Counted from the stretch's first letter, positions 36,900-48,683 are shown. The stretch: DNA of 64,000 bases from Strigamia acuminata (GCA_949358305.1 OX442315.1:25942427-26006426); one strand, 5' to 3'. The notes: generated by a model not told the origin, from the letters alone. Numbers and translations: made by a program.

Positions 36900-37550
36900 A
36901 CGCCGCACTACACTGCGCATGTCACAATTATGATTATCAATAATGCATTGCGATTATCATAATCAAATTGCCGGCGTCGTTTTGATTGGGTCCGCGCACC
37001 TTCACGATTATGCCGCTGCTTGCCGCTGCTACTCTCCTCCTGTCCTTCTGACTGCCAGTCTGACTGTCTGTCTATCTCCTTTCACTCACTCACTCACTCA
37101 ATCCATCCCGTGCGACGATAACATGACTCGGCAAAAACATACGCCCGAATACCGCAGTTTTGACTTGGCAATGCTGTTGCTTGCGCTCAACGACTAGCGG
37201 CCGCCGCTACGTCCTACAACAGCCGGGCTCCGCACGCGCCCATCGCCGGCGTCCCGTGTTGCTGGTTCGCAGCCCAGTGACTGTGCTGACGGCCGCCCGG
37301 TGGAGTTGCTGGTGCTGTTAGTTGCGTGGCCCCACGCTGCTCGCTGGTGCTGGCTGTTGCCACACGCTCACTCGTTCTTCTCTGCACTCGCTGCAGCTCG
37401 CAAAGCCAACGGGCGCCTCCTGGAGGAGGGATCAGTGAAGGAGGCGCCCGCCCTGTGTTCGTGAACAGCGCAAGCACGCGCTATGACGAATACTACGCTT
37501 ATGAATCGCCGCGAGGGAATCGGGAGGGGTAAGGAGGAGAGAAAGGGGCA
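36900..37550. promoter_or_regulatory. GC- and CpG-rich region upstream of spalt
   Basis: One of the most GC-rich blocks in the window, with GCGGCCGCCGC near 37197 and Cys/Leu- or Arg-rich shadow frames on both strands. It is best read as promoter-proximal DNA or an untranslated first exon; no protein family was recognised. Confidence 0.4.
37410..37450. repeat. Perfect 11-base GC-rich inverted repeat
   Basis: CGGGCGCCTCC and GGAGGCGCCCG flank a 19-base loop. If the region is transcribed as 5' leader on the minus strand it would form a very stable hairpin. Confidence 0.7.
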
Positions 37551-40500
37551 TTAAAACCAAGAGTTCCCAAAAAATCTCTACAACGCTTTAGCTTGACCAT
37601 CGTCCACTATAATGATTTTAATCGGTGAGATTTTTTTTTTAAATTTTATTTTATCAACACTTGATATCACCTATTGATACGGATCTGCATATTAAAGATA
37701 TTAAAATCCATTCACGCACTAATTGCATTTTTAATTTAAATTTTAGTTTTTAATTTTTTATATTTTCCAACGTGAACGGATAAAGATAAATAAAAAGAAA
37801 AAAATAAAATTTGCAACATCTTGTGACAAAATAGTTTCGACACGAGCTGCACGGAGTTTTCGGTCAAGCAACGGCGGCGCGCTTTCGACTGACCCTTCGT
37901 TTATGCGGGCCGCACGTGCGATTTGGCACCGACACTACGCGACGAAGTAGGGGGCTGAATGTGAATGGAGGGGAGAAAAAAAAACTTTAAATAGTTAGGA
38001 ATGGCGCCACTTCGCATTTACAGGGGGCAAGCAGAACACTAAACACGCGTGACGTCACACTACACATGAATTTTTTACACCCGATTAGAAATAATTTGAA
38101 TAATTTTTCCCTAAAATTTAACCAAACATCCACCTTAAAAATTTTTAATAAATGCAATTTAGAAAAGCATCGAATTTCGTAAAAATTGTTTAAAATGAGT
38201 AATAATGACTAATGAGTAAGTTAAATAACCCTTACAAAAAAAATTACAGACTTACCAGCTAAATGCAGAACCAAAATTGTCGTAAAGTAATAACAATTGC
38301 GAACACGGCAAAAAATAAGTTGAAAAAATGACTGCACATAACTCGGTTCGTTTTTAAAATAGAAATGAATAACCATCACTATCTCTCTTTATCCCAACCC
38401 CCCCTTTGTTAACAAGAATTGCAAATTTCTTAACCTTCCAGTGACCAATAAAAACTTGATATTCAGCTTATCAACACGTGTCAAAAAATTCCAGATACGA
38501 TACAAACTGACCCATTATGATTACATTTATAATCACCATCATCTCTCAGAAATTAAACAGTATAAGAAATAATTTTCTATCAAACTATTTCATTATCACT
38601 CGAGCCAATCGATAAACGAAACGAGTGAATCACAATAAGTTTAAAGCAATTGATCAACTTTTTCTAAATTTTCTAAACGCATGAATTTTTTAAAACACTC
38701 AGACAACACAATTGGAAACTCAATCTTTTTTTCTTCCCTTTTTCATTTCTTTCTTAAGCATGTGCTCCACTCGTTTTATAGGAGGAGATCGAAGAAAAGG
38801 GAGGAAGGGGGGTGGTCTCTGCAGCCAGTCTAATGATTGGGAAAAGGTGGGTGGGGTGTGGGGGTGGAAGGAGGAGGACCGACGTCAGCGATTAGGCGCG
38901 AGTGCAGGTCCCACCAGTGCATAATGTGCGTTCGGCAGTGCCCGGGTGACCTTGCTGCTTCCTTTGCCTGCTGCTGCTGCTGTGTAAGCCAAAAGCCCAC
39001 GCGGAAGCCACTGCCTTCGAGCGGAGGCCACCATCTACGCACCCGGAGGGGTTCTCTTTCGGACCGCCAAAAATAGTTATCAACTTTTCTCCACTAGGAT
39101 CAATCTTAAATTTCCAAAACAAAAATTTTTAATCCATATTTCTCGAAATTTTAACTCTCAAAATTGATTCGAACAAAATAGTTGTCACGTCGCAAAAATG
39201 GATCGAATGACATCTCTTCACGACAGGTAAGTTCCAATAACAAATTTTAGGGCGATATTTAGAAAGAGAGTTTTATTTTCTTTTGAAAATCTAAGTGGGG
39301 GGAAGTTTTGAGAAGGGAGAAGCAGAAATAAGTGGTCCTTCACTGGCTGACCCATGGTCATTCCGGTAATTTTTCGGGTCATTCGACACAAAAGCACTGG
39401 CACACAGCGTTTAGGGGTGGAGGAATCAACACCTAAGCGTAATCTCCACACGTATCACATGCACTGGGCGCACTGGCTACTAAAATATTTTCCCTCTTCT
39501 GTTCTATGAATTGTGAAAAGTGGATAAAACGTGGGGACCCCCTCCGACTCGTGGGCGGAGTTTTATCGAGTGGCATGGCACTGACTTGACTTCCGCGTTC
39601 GTCCAAATCGAAGGGGCCACAATGGATAAATTGTGGCGTCTCCTTATCCATATTAATAAATGGAGCAGCAGTATCGTGGGGAGGTGATGGAGAGGAGGAG
39701 GAACGCGTGATTTATGGATGTCAACTTTTCCCTCGTGTCGCCCCCTTCGACCCAAGGTCCCTGTTTCAATTTGCGGGGCTATTGTGTCATAACGCGCGGG
39801 CGCCGTGCGGTGCCAATCTCCGTTCCCGTTTATGATGACGTCACATCTCTCGCTCAGAAGCGCCACGTGACCGCGACATCCGAATCAATGGGGGTGTGAG
39901 AAAGAGGAACAAGTACAAAATTGTGCGACACGTGAGACCACTCTAATTATCGTATTAAATACGCCTCGATCACCGACCTTGTGATTCAAATAGTTGAAAA
40001 ATACAATACATTTAATTTAAAAAATTTGAATAATTTAAATTACATTGTGTGGGTTATTCAATTTTTTTTTTTTTTTTTTAAATGTATTGATTTTTTTTTC
40101 CCATTTCATGATACATTAATTCAACAATCACGCTTAGCCCCATATTATCATCAATAAATCTGAGGTCGATTCAAGTGACAAGTCATGTGACAATACTGGT
40201 GCGCAAACCCAGCGTATTTTGGCCAGTAATCAAAGGGTTTCAATCGGATTACATAACCGTGGTGTATTGACGCATGAAGCTAATTTTCAAAATTAAATGA
40301 CTTCTGCGGCGATATGTATATTATAAAAATATAAAACTATAGAAAATGATAAATTAAATTTTTAAACCATTGTGAAAAAATGTAAACATTTAAAAAATAA
40401 GTTTACCATTACAAATTATTTTGAAGATATAAAAAAGAGAAATATATATAAAAGAGAAGTATTATAATCTCATAAACAGAATGAAATCAACAATTTGGCT

Positions 40501-42861
40501 CAAATTTGGCAGAAGCAGAACTAATTTCAAGTTGTGATCACTCAAACTCGTTTCTGTCATCACGCACACCGTGTGCTAGTTATTACTCATCAATCAATTA
40601 AGTGATATTAGGAAGCAGTCATGCCAGGACAATAGAATTAATAAAGGGTAGCCCATCTACCAATCATCTGTATTTACGGCATTTAATCGTCAAGGGACGA
40701 GAGAGGGCAACTAACGTCTATTAACACCCAGACTTGTATTTGGAACATAAAAGCAAGACATGTTGGCCCGTAATAACTCGTGCTCCATTGCTCACTGGTC
40801 ACACATGGAATACTGACTCACTCAACTAAAATTCCTCACACAAGCAAAATGACGTTAGTCCTCCCTTGTCAGCTGTTCGCAACATCTTACATCCATTCTG
40901 CTGCGTTTGTCTCCTGTCTCCCTTCCCTCATATTTGTTTCATCCATGTGATGAGGTGATGTCTTCGTCCCCACCTACCCGCATTACTTTGTCCAGAACAA
41001 GTAATGGCGACCAGCTGGAATGCATATTGACACATGGCTTTTTTTGCGCACAAACTTCCTTCAAACCAAAAATTATGATCCGCTGCCCTTTTACCATGTG
41101 GCCAAAAAACTTACAAGGGCCATATCCGACCGAGGGGACATCAAATTCCCCCTGAGAAAACATCCATGGACAACTGCACTTGCAAAAAGTTATATTTAGA
41201 CGATTTTCAATCACTATTCGTCGACATTTTCACATTTCGTGCACTTAAAATCTCCAAAACAACGCGTAAAACATTTTTCGTTAACCTTTGTGTAAACTTG
41301 TATGTCAAAACACATGCCGAGAGAAACAGCAATAAAAAAAAAACTATAAAAAGGTAAAAATTATCACGACAAGTTAGATTGCTTATGACAGCTTGCTGCA
41401 TACTCTCATCAATTTCCATTCAGGTGATGATGACCCTCCCCACCTCTTCGTCTTCCTCTCTCATAACGCACCAGCAAAGACTTATGTGTTGAGTCCATCC
41501 TCTGGGAATTGAAAGAGACCGCCAAAAATATGGGGAAAGGAAAAAAAAGAAAGATATCTGTAGAAGCTGCCAGCTGCGAGGTTTTAGACAGAAGTGAGAG
41601 GGGGCACGTGCTGGCCACTCGTTGTGTGGGGGTGTTGAGCTGATGGAAAAGAAGGGCGAGGGATGCTCTGCAGCACGCGCCAACCCCATAGGGGTGAACT
41701 AGGATGGCGCTCACGCTTGCCACCTGGCTAATATACACACACATTTATCTACTTAGCTCTCTCTTAAAGGTAGGTGTAAATTGTTGCGCACTAACTTCGA
41801 CCTTATTTAATAACGCTTCAGGTGTTCTTATCCCACCTTCGCCATCCCCTCGTACGTATCCAATTTTTTTTTCTTTTCGCTGACCCCCTCATCAAAGCTA
41901 GATTGCTGATGCTTGGCTTTTTGCTCATTCATAAATCACCCATGTCCCTTTTTTTTCCGCCGGCAGGAATTACATTGGCCGAGACCCGCTGGCGTCGCTG
42001 GTCAGTTGGGTTGGTCAAGATCCGTGCCTCGCTTCCCCTTCCTTCGGTTGTCGTCTCCTCCCCATTGCCTGCCGGGTAGACCCCCACCCCCATCACCAAG
42101 CAGGCGCCACTTTCTCTTTCCCATATTTATGTCCACCCAAAATTCTCTCTCTTTCCCGCTCGCACACATAAACGGTCAATAAATTATGCCAGGGAGCTCC
42201 AAGGAAGTGTCTGTGGCGCCAGGGTCCCGGCCTACAGTTCTGCCGGAAACCATCGGTCACTCGGTACCGGTATCCATAGCAACCGTCTACTGGAATTGGA
42301 AGAAAGAATGAGAAAAATAATGGGGTGATGAAAATGCAGTTCACTTTTCTTCTCGATATGGATTTAACATTCCCTCCCCTAGTTTAAAATATCTTAGAAC
42401 ATGTTTAAAGCTATAAAAAAGTTTTTTACAAAAAAAAAAAAAAATTGGAAAAAATCTATTAAGTACATTCTTCTTCGCTGGGCTGTGGGTCAGTAATAAG
42501 TAACAGAGATAAAAAAAAAAAAACTCAAGTGAGCAGAAAACAAGAAAGGGGGTAGGTCTAAATAGACACCCCCTATGGCTTGAAAAGTGAAGTCAAACAA
42601 ACAAGGAATTAATTGTCCAGCAAGTTTCTTTCAGCCCCATCGTCGCCGGTCTTCTAAACAAAAATAGTGTAGAAATAATTAGCATACTTGCATAAATTAA
42701 GTCACAAATTTACATATATATATATATTTTTTTTACTGGATTAAAAATAAAGGAAAAAAATCCTGGTGAATGTTTTTCTGATAGATTAATTAGTTGCTAT
42801 GGAAACCAATTATACTCCATCCAAGCCAACTAACAAAAGAGAAGAAAGGAAAATGTGGATG
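37551..42861. other. Noncoding 5' flank of spalt
   Basis: No gene is recognised. The region alternates A/T-rich spacer with mixed blocks at about 37830-38060, 38800-39080, 39330-39960, 40540-40800 and 41900-42300. X-box-like words occur at 42270-42283 and 42793-42806. Frames of up to 120 codons at 39504-39866 and 111 at 41409-41744 carry no family signature and are treated as chance. Confidence 0.6.
42793..42806. promoter_or_regulatory. RFX X-box motif beside the retrotransposon
   Basis: GTTGCTATGGAAAC fits the X-box consensus (RYYNYY, two-base spacer, RRNRAC) at every position. It lies 60 bases before the retrotransposon insertion point. A second, less perfect copy on the other strand is at 42270-42283. 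Confidence 0.4.
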
Positions 42862-42866
42862 TCTCC
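42862..42866 (+). repeat. Target-site duplication, left copy (TCTCC)
   Basis: TCTCC directly precedes the left LTR and is repeated at 49229-49233 directly after the right LTR. Five bases is usual for BEL/Pao integration. Confidence 0.85.
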
Positions 42867-43396
42867 TGTAAAATCTAGACTGATTTAATTTGTTTTTAAT
42901 GTTTATTCATGTATTTGATTTTAGTAATTTTGTCTTAGTTTAATTATCGATTGAATTTAGTGATTGATTTGTGTTTATTACAATTAAGTGTTTTGTGTTT
43001 TGTTTTGTGTTTTGTGTTCTTTTTCATTCATTGTGCCTTATTGTGTATTATCGTGTTTAATTGTGTTTCATCATGGTTTTTGCTGACTTTTCAGTTGTGT
43101 TATTGCATTAAATTGTCTGTGTTCTTTTTGTGTTATATAAATCGCTCGAGGGTCTTTTCGAGAGCCCTCTTTTATGTAAATTGGGTATCTTTCGGCCCTT
43201 GTTGACCGGATGTAGACCCCGTTTTTTCTATGCACCACACATTCCACCCTCAACTCGCTGACCACGCGTCACTTGTGAAAAAGAATGTCATTTTTCAACT
43301 CAAGTAAAATTAAAAGTTGTTAAGTTTTATTTCGACCGTCGCTTTTGCTGTTTTACAATTCATCACCCATCGTGAAGTTCATTTACAATTCGTAAA
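42867..43396 (+). repeat. 5' LTR
   Basis: Starts TGTAAAATC and is matched base for base by 48699-49228 at a constant offset of 5832. TATATAA at 43134-43140 is the likely promoter and ATTAAA at 43309-43314 a possible poly(A) signal. A GAGGG/CCCTC hairpin lies near 43147-43168. The right end reads CGTAAA rather than the usual CA; the extra T at 43397 precedes the primer site. An 84-codon frame (42951-43205) is repeated in both LTRs and is not thought to be a gene. Confidence 0.93.
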
Positions 43397-43397
43397 T

Positions 43398-43415
43398 TGG
43401 TGCCGAAACCCGGGA
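43398..43415 (+). other. Primer-binding site complementary to tRNA-Phe
   Basis: TGGTGCCGAAACCCGGGA is the reverse complement of the 3' end of animal cytosolic tRNA-Phe, whose acceptor stem begins GCCGAAA, including the CCA tail. It starts one base after the LTR, where minus-strand DNA synthesis is primed. Confidence 0.85.
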
Positions 43416-43483
43416 CATCTTTCCAGGGAACAAACTCGTAACTTCAATCTGAAAAAACTGCAAGTAGCATCTCGAATTTAACA

Positions 43484-46400
43484 ATGGCCGACGACCTCGC
43501 CGTGTTGAAGGCTCAGCGTGCAGTAACCCGTAGGCTGACCACCACAACTATAACGAAGGCCAAAACAATTCTCGCTGGTATACCTATAAATGAACTCGAT
43601 TTAAAAAAGATAAAAGTGCATCTACAAGCAAAATCAAATGAACTCAAATCGCTCGACGCCAAAATCTTGGCCATGCTCACCGACGAACAAGAGATAGATG
43701 AAGAAATCACTCGATCCGAGACTGAATATCACGAAAAAATTATTGATTGTGGTGTCGAAATCGACGAGGCGCTAATTACTTTCATCGCGCCCCCAACCAC
43801 ACCTGTACTCCCGCCGATAACAAATAATTACCACGGGACCGCGAGTGTGCCACAAGACTCACCCATGCGACTGCCCAAGTACGACACAATTAAATTCAAA
43901 GGAGATCCGCTGGACTGGGCTGACTTTTGGGGTAATTTTGAGATCTCAATTGACACCAAAACGAACATTTCTGCGCAAAGTAAATTGGTGTATTTAAAGT
44001 CGCTCTTGGATGGAGAAGCAGCACTCGTGTTGAAGGGATTACCGCCAACAAATGAAAACTATCCGATCGCTAAAAAATTGTTGCTCGAACGCTTTGGCCG
44101 TACAGATGTTCTTCTCAGCGCACATTTACGCTCCCTAATGAAAATGAAACCCGTACGTGATATTCTCGATCCTATTCCTCTTCAAAAATTGTACGATGAG
44201 TGTGAAACACACGTACGCGGTCTGAATGCGGCAAATATGAATGTTGATGCCATTGACGCAACAGCGTGTCCACTCATTCTAGGACTAGTGCCACGACAAA
44301 TTTCGCTGGAATTTTCACGTCAATATCCCGACGGGAAATACAAAGCTAAAGATTTGTTGGACATGGTGCGTAACGAACTCGTGCACCACAATAAAATTGA
44401 GAACTTTCAAGATCTTCACCGCTCAACAGAAAAAAGCAAACCTGAAAAAGTTGATGTGGACAAGCCTGTTCACAAAACTCACAACCGCGTGCCGTCTGCT
44501 CGTGTTTTGAGCACAACAATCAGCAATTGCATGTTTTGCAACAAGACTCATGAGCGTGACGGGTGTTTAACGACGGCAACCGAGCGTAAAGAATTCGTCA
44601 AAAAGGAAGGTCGCTGCTTCAAATGCTTAAAAAAGGGACATTCGTCTCGAAACTGCACCTACCGTGTGACATGTAAACTGTGTCAACGCCATCACAACCA
44701 ACTCGTGTGCGAAGGACCATCTGAGACACCAAAAGAAAAAGTCACTCTGCTCGTATCAACCAACGAAAATCTCGCTGCGTACGCTCAACCTCCGACCACA
44801 ACATTGGCAACAATATTCGTAAAAATTCAAAACGAATCTCGTGAGTCCACCGTGCAATGTTTGATCGATCCCGGAAGCCAAAGTTCCTTCGTACTGGCTA
44901 GTTTGGCAAAAGACATGCATTTAAAGCCGAATGGAGAGGAACATTTAAGCGTGCACACTTTTGGAAATCAGACACCATTGAACACTAAAGGAAATCGATT
45001 TGAACTCAAATTGTGCAATGTTGGCGACAAAAATCGATCGCTCTGCGTTAATGCGCTTGAAACGCCATGGATTACAAAACCCATTTGTACCAAATTGCAG
45101 GCTGGCTTACGAGCCGCCCTCGAACGCGATCAAATCGTGATTGATTCTGGAAACAATACTAATTGCGATATTTTTATTCTTTTAGGCGCAGACTGTATCG
45201 CGAAGATACTTACGGGATGCATACGAAAAATCGAGGAAAATTTGATCGCCATAGAGACGCTATTTGGCTGGACTTTGATGGGGTCATCAATAAATGTCAC
45301 GACAATGTCCACACTAGTCACCCGCGTGTGCAGTGTGCGTCTCGAGGAGCGACTGGACGAGAGTCTGAAAAAATTCTGGGAGCTCGAATCCATCGGCATT
45401 CGCCACGAGAGTGAAGACGAAACATTGACCGATCGAAATTCCTGCGCAATTCGTTTTCGCGAACAAGTGACGAGAGAAGAAGGAAGATACGTCGTCGCAT
45501 TGCCGTGGTTGGTCGAACCGAGAAAACTTCACAATAATTACGAAATTGCTGAGAAACGTTTTTGGAATCTGGTAAGAAAATTTAAGAAAAATCCAGGATT
45601 CTACGCCGCCTACAAACAAATTTTCGACGATCAAATACGTGATGGAATAATCGAAGAAGTTAATGAACCGCAACATGAAAATTCGTACTACATGCCACAC
45701 CGAGCCGTTATTAAAGAAGATCGCGTCACGACAAAGATTCGGATCGTTTTCGATGCCTCAGCTAAAGGAAAAAATGAACTTTCACTGAACGATTGCCTGG
45801 ACAGCGGTCCTAATTTGCTGCCAGAAATACTTATATTGCTGATTTTGTTTCGAAAAGAACCATTTGCTTATCTTTCGGACATAGAAAAGGCGTTTTTACA
45901 GCTATTGCTGAGAATGGCAGATCGGGATTTCGTTCGTTTCCTTTGGACACCGGAAGAATGGGACGGTCGGCAGTTTGTGAAGCCCAGAGTTATGCGCCAG
46001 AAAAGAGTAGTATTCGGAGTCAAATCAAGTCCCTACCTTTTAAACGACTCAATTCAACTACATCTCGACAACATGCGTGAAAAATATGAAGAAACAGTTG
46101 CTCAAATCAAAGATAAATTTTACGTCGACGACTTGCTCGGTTGCGCCAAATCCGAAGGGGAGGTGGAAAAAATATTCCACGAAGCTCGCAAATTGATGAT
46201 GGAAGCGCACATGCCCCTACGCAAATGGCAATCGAACTCACAAAGCTTGCGAGAACTTTTTGCGAGAGAAATTCCGTCGGACGCAAATCTGGTCGACGCC
46301 GACAAACACTCGACGTCCGTGTTGGGACTGATCTGGAACTTTATAACCGACCACCTCCTGCTCGAAATAGGCGAATGGGCTGACGCACAAGATCAACTCA

Positions 46401-48676
46401 AGGAATCAAAACGTTTGATCGTTCAGTCCGTGGCAAGGATTTACGATCCATTAGGATTTGCGACACCATTCGTAATTGTCGGCAAACTGATGTTCCAGGA
46501 ATTATGGACTCGAAATATAGGTTGGGATTCGCCATTACCCCCCGACATTTCAAAACAATGGTCAAGTTGGCGACAACAAGTCGTATTGCTAAGAAAAATT
46601 GCCGTTCCTCGACATTACAGCGCTGGACAACAATCAAATCCAGATCGTGAATTGCATTTGTTTTGCGACGCAAGCCCCAAAGCATATGGAGTCGTGGTCT
46701 ACATTCGAACAAAAAATGAAACATCCGTAGAAGTCACACTCTGTATGTCGAAGTCGCGCGTTGCACCACTGAAGTCTTTAACGCTGCCCAAACTCGAATT
46801 GATGGGCGCATTGCTGCTGTCGCGAGTTGCCGTGAAACTCAAGAAGTTAGAAATTCAGCGTGTTTTCTACTGGACCGATTCGTCCATTACATATTTCTGG
46901 ATTCGCGAGCAACAGAAGAAGTCAAATCCATTCGTCTCGAACCGAGTCCGCGAAATCCGCACGAACACCGAGGTCGCCTGTTGGCGTCATTGCCCGGGGA
47001 AGGTCAATCCAGCGGATAAGTTAACCCGAGGAATGGAGGCCGACAAATTGGTTCAAGACATCGAATGGTGGAGCGGCCCTGAGTGGCTGAAAAAGGACGA
47101 GACACATTGGCCACAAAAATTCGACGAAGAAACAGAGTCCAACTTTGAAGAAGAAATTGAAGAAATAGATACTCGCGTAAATGTGACTCGATCAAGTGAA
47201 GAGGCGATTTTCGATATTGAAAAGTACAGCAGTTGGACCAAAGTCAAACGAATCACCGCCTGGATTTTGAGATTTTGCCACAATTCAAGAAAAATCGAAA
47301 CAGTCATCGGACCGTTAAAGACGGAAGAGTTAGAAACAGCCGAAATTTATTGGTTGCGCAGTATACAAAAACAGAGATTTTCGGAGGAAATATATAGCTT
47401 GAAAAATTCAACGAAACTGAAAAGCGATTCACCCCTAGCAAGCGTAGCCGTAGTTCTCGACCAGAATGAAATTATACGAATCGACTCGAGAATACGTTTT
47501 AACACGGGAATAGAAAATTTTGTGAGCCCCATCGTTTTGGATTCAAATTCACCGGCTGTAAAATTAATAGTCGAAGATTGTCATCATAGAACTTTACATG
47601 GAGGACTAGGCAACACTCTGTCAGAATTTAGAGCGAAATACTGGGTTAAAAAAGGAAGAAAATTCATCAAGACATTGATTTCCCGATGCGTGACTTGTCG
47701 AAGAGTGAACGCAAAATTGATGACTCAAACGGTCGGTCTGCTACCTGCGGACAGAGTGAATCGTGCGGAGCCATTTCAAATTATTGGCATAGACTTCGCC
47801 GGACCACTATACACTAAAAACGGAAAAAAGACTTACATCGCTCTGTTCACTTGTGCCGTGGTGCGAGCTGTTCATTTAGAACTTGTATCTGATCTCACTA
47901 CGGAGAAATTCATTCTCGCATTTAAACGACTTATTGCAAGAAGAGGAGTCCCTGGCATTGTCTACTCAGACAATGCTAAAACCTTTAAGCGAGCCGAAAA
48001 AGACTTGTCTTTATTCATCAACAGCTTCTCGCACGAGCTGTTCCAGGGGTTCTTGTCAAAGCAAAAAATACAGTGGAAATTTATCGTCGAATTGGCTCCG
48101 TGGTGGGGCGGATTTTGGGAGCGACTGGTCAAAACTGTTAAACTGAGCTTAAAAAAAGTCCTTGCTCGATCATCGTTGGACTTTGAAGAACTGTCGACCG
48201 TTTTGACAGAGGTCGAAGCTGCGGTTAATTCGAGACCAATCACTTACGTTACGGACGATCCGTTGGAGCAAGAACCGCTGACGCCTTCTCATTTTTTGAC
48301 CGGAGGACGTCTCATCACGCTTCCAGACGTCTACAGTCCAGAAAGTCGTGTCGACAATTCATTTCGACCCGAGCTCGTGAAGCGATGGAAGCTGCGTCAA
48401 CGTTTGATTAATTTGCTTTGGCGTCGTTGGACGCACGAGTACCTTGTCGAGCTTCGTGAATTCCGTCGTGTACGAACCTCAAAAGAAGTTCAAATTGGGG
48501 ATTTGGTTCTCATTCAAGAACAAGGTCAGCCTCGAATGTCATGGAAAATGGCAAGAGTTTCAAATACCTTTATCGGACGGGACGAAAAAATACGCTCTTG
48601 TGAATTGACTTTGCCCGAAGGAAAAACTTTGAGACGCCCAGTACAAAGACTGTGTTCTTTAGAGGCTTCAGACTAA
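43484..48676 (+). CDS. BEL/Pao Gag-Pol polyprotein, intact, 1730 residues
   Basis: One frame encodes the structural and replication proteins of the element. A coiled-coil-like N-terminus is followed by a DUF1759-type Gag region (about residues 128-270). Cys/His zinc knuckles follow at about 348-410 (CFKCLKKGHSSRNC is the classic CCHC). The DUF1758-type aspartic protease has active-site motif DPGS at about 460, where many retropepsins have DTG or DSG. Reverse transcriptase at about 745-900 has the catalytic YVDD at 880-883. The A17/RNase H region has CDASPKAYG at about 1060, PKLELMG and YWTDSS. The integrase has an HHCC finger (about 1366-1405) and catalytic Asp, Asp and Glu in GIDFAGP, YSDNAKTF and WGGFWERL (about 1436, 1494, 1546). 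A DUF5641-type tail ends at 1730. The ATG (aacaATGG) is the first good start after the primer site. No break was found. Confidence 0.95.
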   Translation: MADDLAVLKAQRAVTRRLTTTTITKAKTILAGIPINELDLKKIKVHLQAKSNELKSLDAKILAMLTDEQEIDEEITRSETEYHEKIIDCGVEIDEALITFIAPPTTPVLPPITNNYHGTASVPQDSPMRLPKYDTIKFKGDPLDWADFWGNFEISIDTKTNISAQSKLVYLKSLLDGEAALVLKGLPPTNENYPIAKKLLLERFGRTDVLLSAHLRSLMKMKPVRDILDPIPLQKLYDECETHVRGLNAANMNVDAIDATACPLILGLVPRQISLEFSRQYPDGKYKAKDLLDMVRNELVHHNKIENFQDLHRSTEKSKPEKVDVDKPVHKTHNRVPSARVLSTTISNCMFCNKTHERDGCLTTATERKEFVKKEGRCFKCLKKGHSSRNCTYRVTCKLCQRHHNQLVCEGPSETPKEKVTLLVSTNENLAAYAQPPTTTLATIFVKIQNESRESTVQCLIDPGSQSSFVLASLAKDMHLKPNGEEHLSVHTFGNQTPLNTKGNRFELKLCNVGDKNRSLCVNALETPWITKPICTKLQAGLRAALERDQIVIDSGNNTNCDIFILLGADCIAKILTGCIRKIEENLIAIETLFGWTLMGSSINVTTMSTLVTRVCSVRLEERLDESLKKFWELESIGIRHESEDETLTDRNSCAIRFREQVTREEGRYVVALPWLVEPRKLHNNYEIAEKRFWNLVRKFKKNPGFYAAYKQIFDDQIRDGIIEEVNEPQHENSYYMPHRAVIKEDRVTTKIRIVFDASAKGKNELSLNDCLDSGPNLLPEILILLILFRKEPFAYLSDIEKAFLQLLLRMADRDFVRFLWTPEEWDGRQFVKPRVMRQKRVVFGVKSSPYLLNDSIQLHLDNMREKYEETVAQIKDKFYVDDLLGCAKSEGEVEKIFHEARKLMMEAHMPLRKWQSNSQSLRELFAREIPSDANLVDADKHSTSVLGLIWNFITDHLLLEIGEWADAQDQLKESKRLIVQSVARIYDPLGFATPFVIVGKLMFQELWTRNIGWDSPLPPDISKQWSSWRQQVVLLRKIAVPRHYSAGQQSNPDRELHLFCDASPKAYGVVVYIRTKNETSVEVTLCMSKSRVAPLKSLTLPKLELMGALLLSRVAVKLKKLEIQRVFYWTDSSITYFWIREQQKKSNPFVSNRVREIRTNTEVACWRHCPGKVNPADKLTRGMEADKLVQDIEWWSGPEWLKKDETHWPQKFDEETESNFEEEIEEIDTRVNVTRSSEEAIFDIEKYSSWTKVKRITAWILRFCHNSRKIETVIGPLKTEELETAEIYWLRSIQKQRFSEEIYSLKNSTKLKSDSPLASVAVVLDQNEIIRIDSRIRFNTGIENFVSPIVLDSNSPAVKLIVEDCHHRTLHGGLGNTLSEFRAKYWVKKGRKFIKTLISRCVTCRRVNAKLMTQTVGLLPADRVNRAEPFQIIGIDFAGPLYTKNGKKTYIALFTCAVVRAVHLELVSDLTTEKFILAFKRLIARRGVPGIVYSDNAKTFKRAEKDLSLFINSFSHELFQGFLSKQKIQWKFIVELAPWWGGFWERLVKTVKLSLKKVLARSSLDFEELSTVLTEVEAAVNSRPITYVTDDPLEQEPLTPSHFLTGGRLITLPDVYSPESRVDNSFRPELVKRWKLRQRLINLLWRRWTHEYLVELREFRRVRTSKEVQIGDLVLIQEQGQPRMSWKMARVSNTFIGRDEKIRSCELTLPEGKTLRRPVQRLCSLEASD

Positions 48677-48683
48677 TTGAATT

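Noticed and set aside
42951-43205. 84-codon frame repeated in both LTRs
   Set aside because: It is hydrophobic and Cys/Phe/Leu-rich because of the GTGTTTT-type repeats, and it spans the LTR promoter. Its duplication follows from the LTRs and is not evidence of coding.
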